Part shown: in pieces, positions 5,768 through 6,039 of the stretch | How the letters are laid out: each line of letters begins with the position of its first letter | How positions within the stretch are numbered: position 1 is the first letter of the stretch | Source: Chryseobacterium sp. | GTDB lineage: Bacteria > Bacteroidota > Bacteroidia > Flavobacteriales > Weeksellaceae | Reading direction: 5' to 3' | Length of the DNA: 6,039 bases | NCBI GenBank assembly: GCA_003852805.1 | Contig: RDDY01000033.1 | Span: 1-6,039, forward strand | The notes under the pieces: model-generated | What the model was told of the DNA's origin: nothing | The model's database searches: none | What the model saw: only the letters and a program-made list of their open reading frames with translations | Position numbers and translations under genes: made by a program

Positions 5768-6039
5768 GATTTGCGTAATTTCTTCAAAACCTCTCTCTCG
5801 TTGTAAATTACAAAGGCCAAAAATATCAATAAAAATCCGTTACCGATGAGCAGATTGCCGGCAAATGCGTAGTAACTCAATATCGAAAAGCCGATGCTCA
5901 GCCCCAAATAAAGTAAAATTTTGCCGAGATGATATGGAACCGGATAGAACTTTTGACCCAAGAAATACGATACAATCATCATGACAAAATACGACAGGAA
6001 AGTAGCCCAAGCCGACGCCCAATAACCGTATTGAGGAAT
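5764..6039 (-). CDS. Polysaccharide flippase-type membrane protein, C-terminal end only
   Basis: Only the last 91 residues are in the window; the frame stays open to the right edge, so the start lies outside. A shorter start at 5982 is not needed and would split a membrane segment. The visible part has about three hydrophobic segments: one around [20 protein letters not shown], one at [19 protein letters not shown] and one at [18 protein letters not shown] short basic cytoplasmic tail ends in KKLRKS. The pattern [14 protein letters not shown] followed by [13 protein letters not shown] is typical of the C-terminal part of Wzx/MurJ-like oligosaccharide flippases next to dut in Flavobacteriia, as I remember them. 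Such proteins move lipid-linked sugars across the inner membrane. With only the end visible, the subfamily and substrate cannot be given. Confidence 0.8.
   Translation of the reverse strand: MPQYGYWASAWATFLSYFVMMIVSYFLGQKFYPVPYHLGKILLYLGLSIGFSILSYYAFAGNLLIGNGFLLIFLAFVIYNEREVLKKLRKS

Noticed and set aside
5840..6022. A 60-residue minus-strand frame overlapping the flippase end.
   Set aside because: The frame encoding the flippase tail is open across the whole region and has the expected membrane segments; this one is out of frame with it.

Overview
All real genes in this window lie on the minus strand, packed head to tail like one long operon, so transcription runs from high to low coordinates. 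The gene content points to Bacteroidota, class Flavobacteriia. The DUF4292 and DUF4254 proteins, the EnvC-like protein and the TatA tail look most like Chryseobacterium/Weeksellaceae versions as I remember them. That placement is from memory, not a search. Gene starts often lack a Shine-Dalgarno sequence and sit behind A/T-rich leaders, as is usual in this phylum.

Layout in order of transcription: (1) the C-terminal end of a polysaccharide flippase-type membrane protein (6039-5764, 5' end outside the window); (2) dUTPase dut (5767-5324), joined to the flippase gene by an ATGA stop/start overlap; (3) a sugar-phosphate nucleotidyltransferase with a C-terminal left-handed beta-helix part (5306-4284); (4) a DUF4292 lipoprotein (4235-3438); (5) an EnvC-like coiled-coil protein with a degenerate LytM/M23 domain (3441-1855), joined to gene 4 by a second ATGA overlap; (6) tatA (1825-1625); (7) a DUF4254 protein (1618-1016); (8) an unrecognised small probable lipoprotein (1006-554); (9) ribA, GTP cyclohydrolase II (542-1, 3' end outside the window). 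Gaps between genes run from an overlap of 4 bases to 48 bases. No stretch over 300 bases lacks a gene. I see no RNA genes, insertion sequences, CRISPR arrays or convincing terminators.

The cluster mixes cell-envelope functions (flippase, nucleotide-sugar synthesis, lipoprotein, amidase activator, Tat export) with two housekeeping enzymes (dUTPase, riboflavin synthesis). A plausible link is that EnvC-type proteins activate septal amidases and, in Escherichia coli, some of those amidases leave the cell by the Tat pathway. Here an EnvC-like gene is followed directly by tatA. I found no clearly new system. The observations most worth checking are the inactivated LytM domain, the coupling of the DUF4292 lipoprotein to the EnvC-like gene, a possible internal promoter that bears on the tatA start, and the orphan lipoprotein before ribA.
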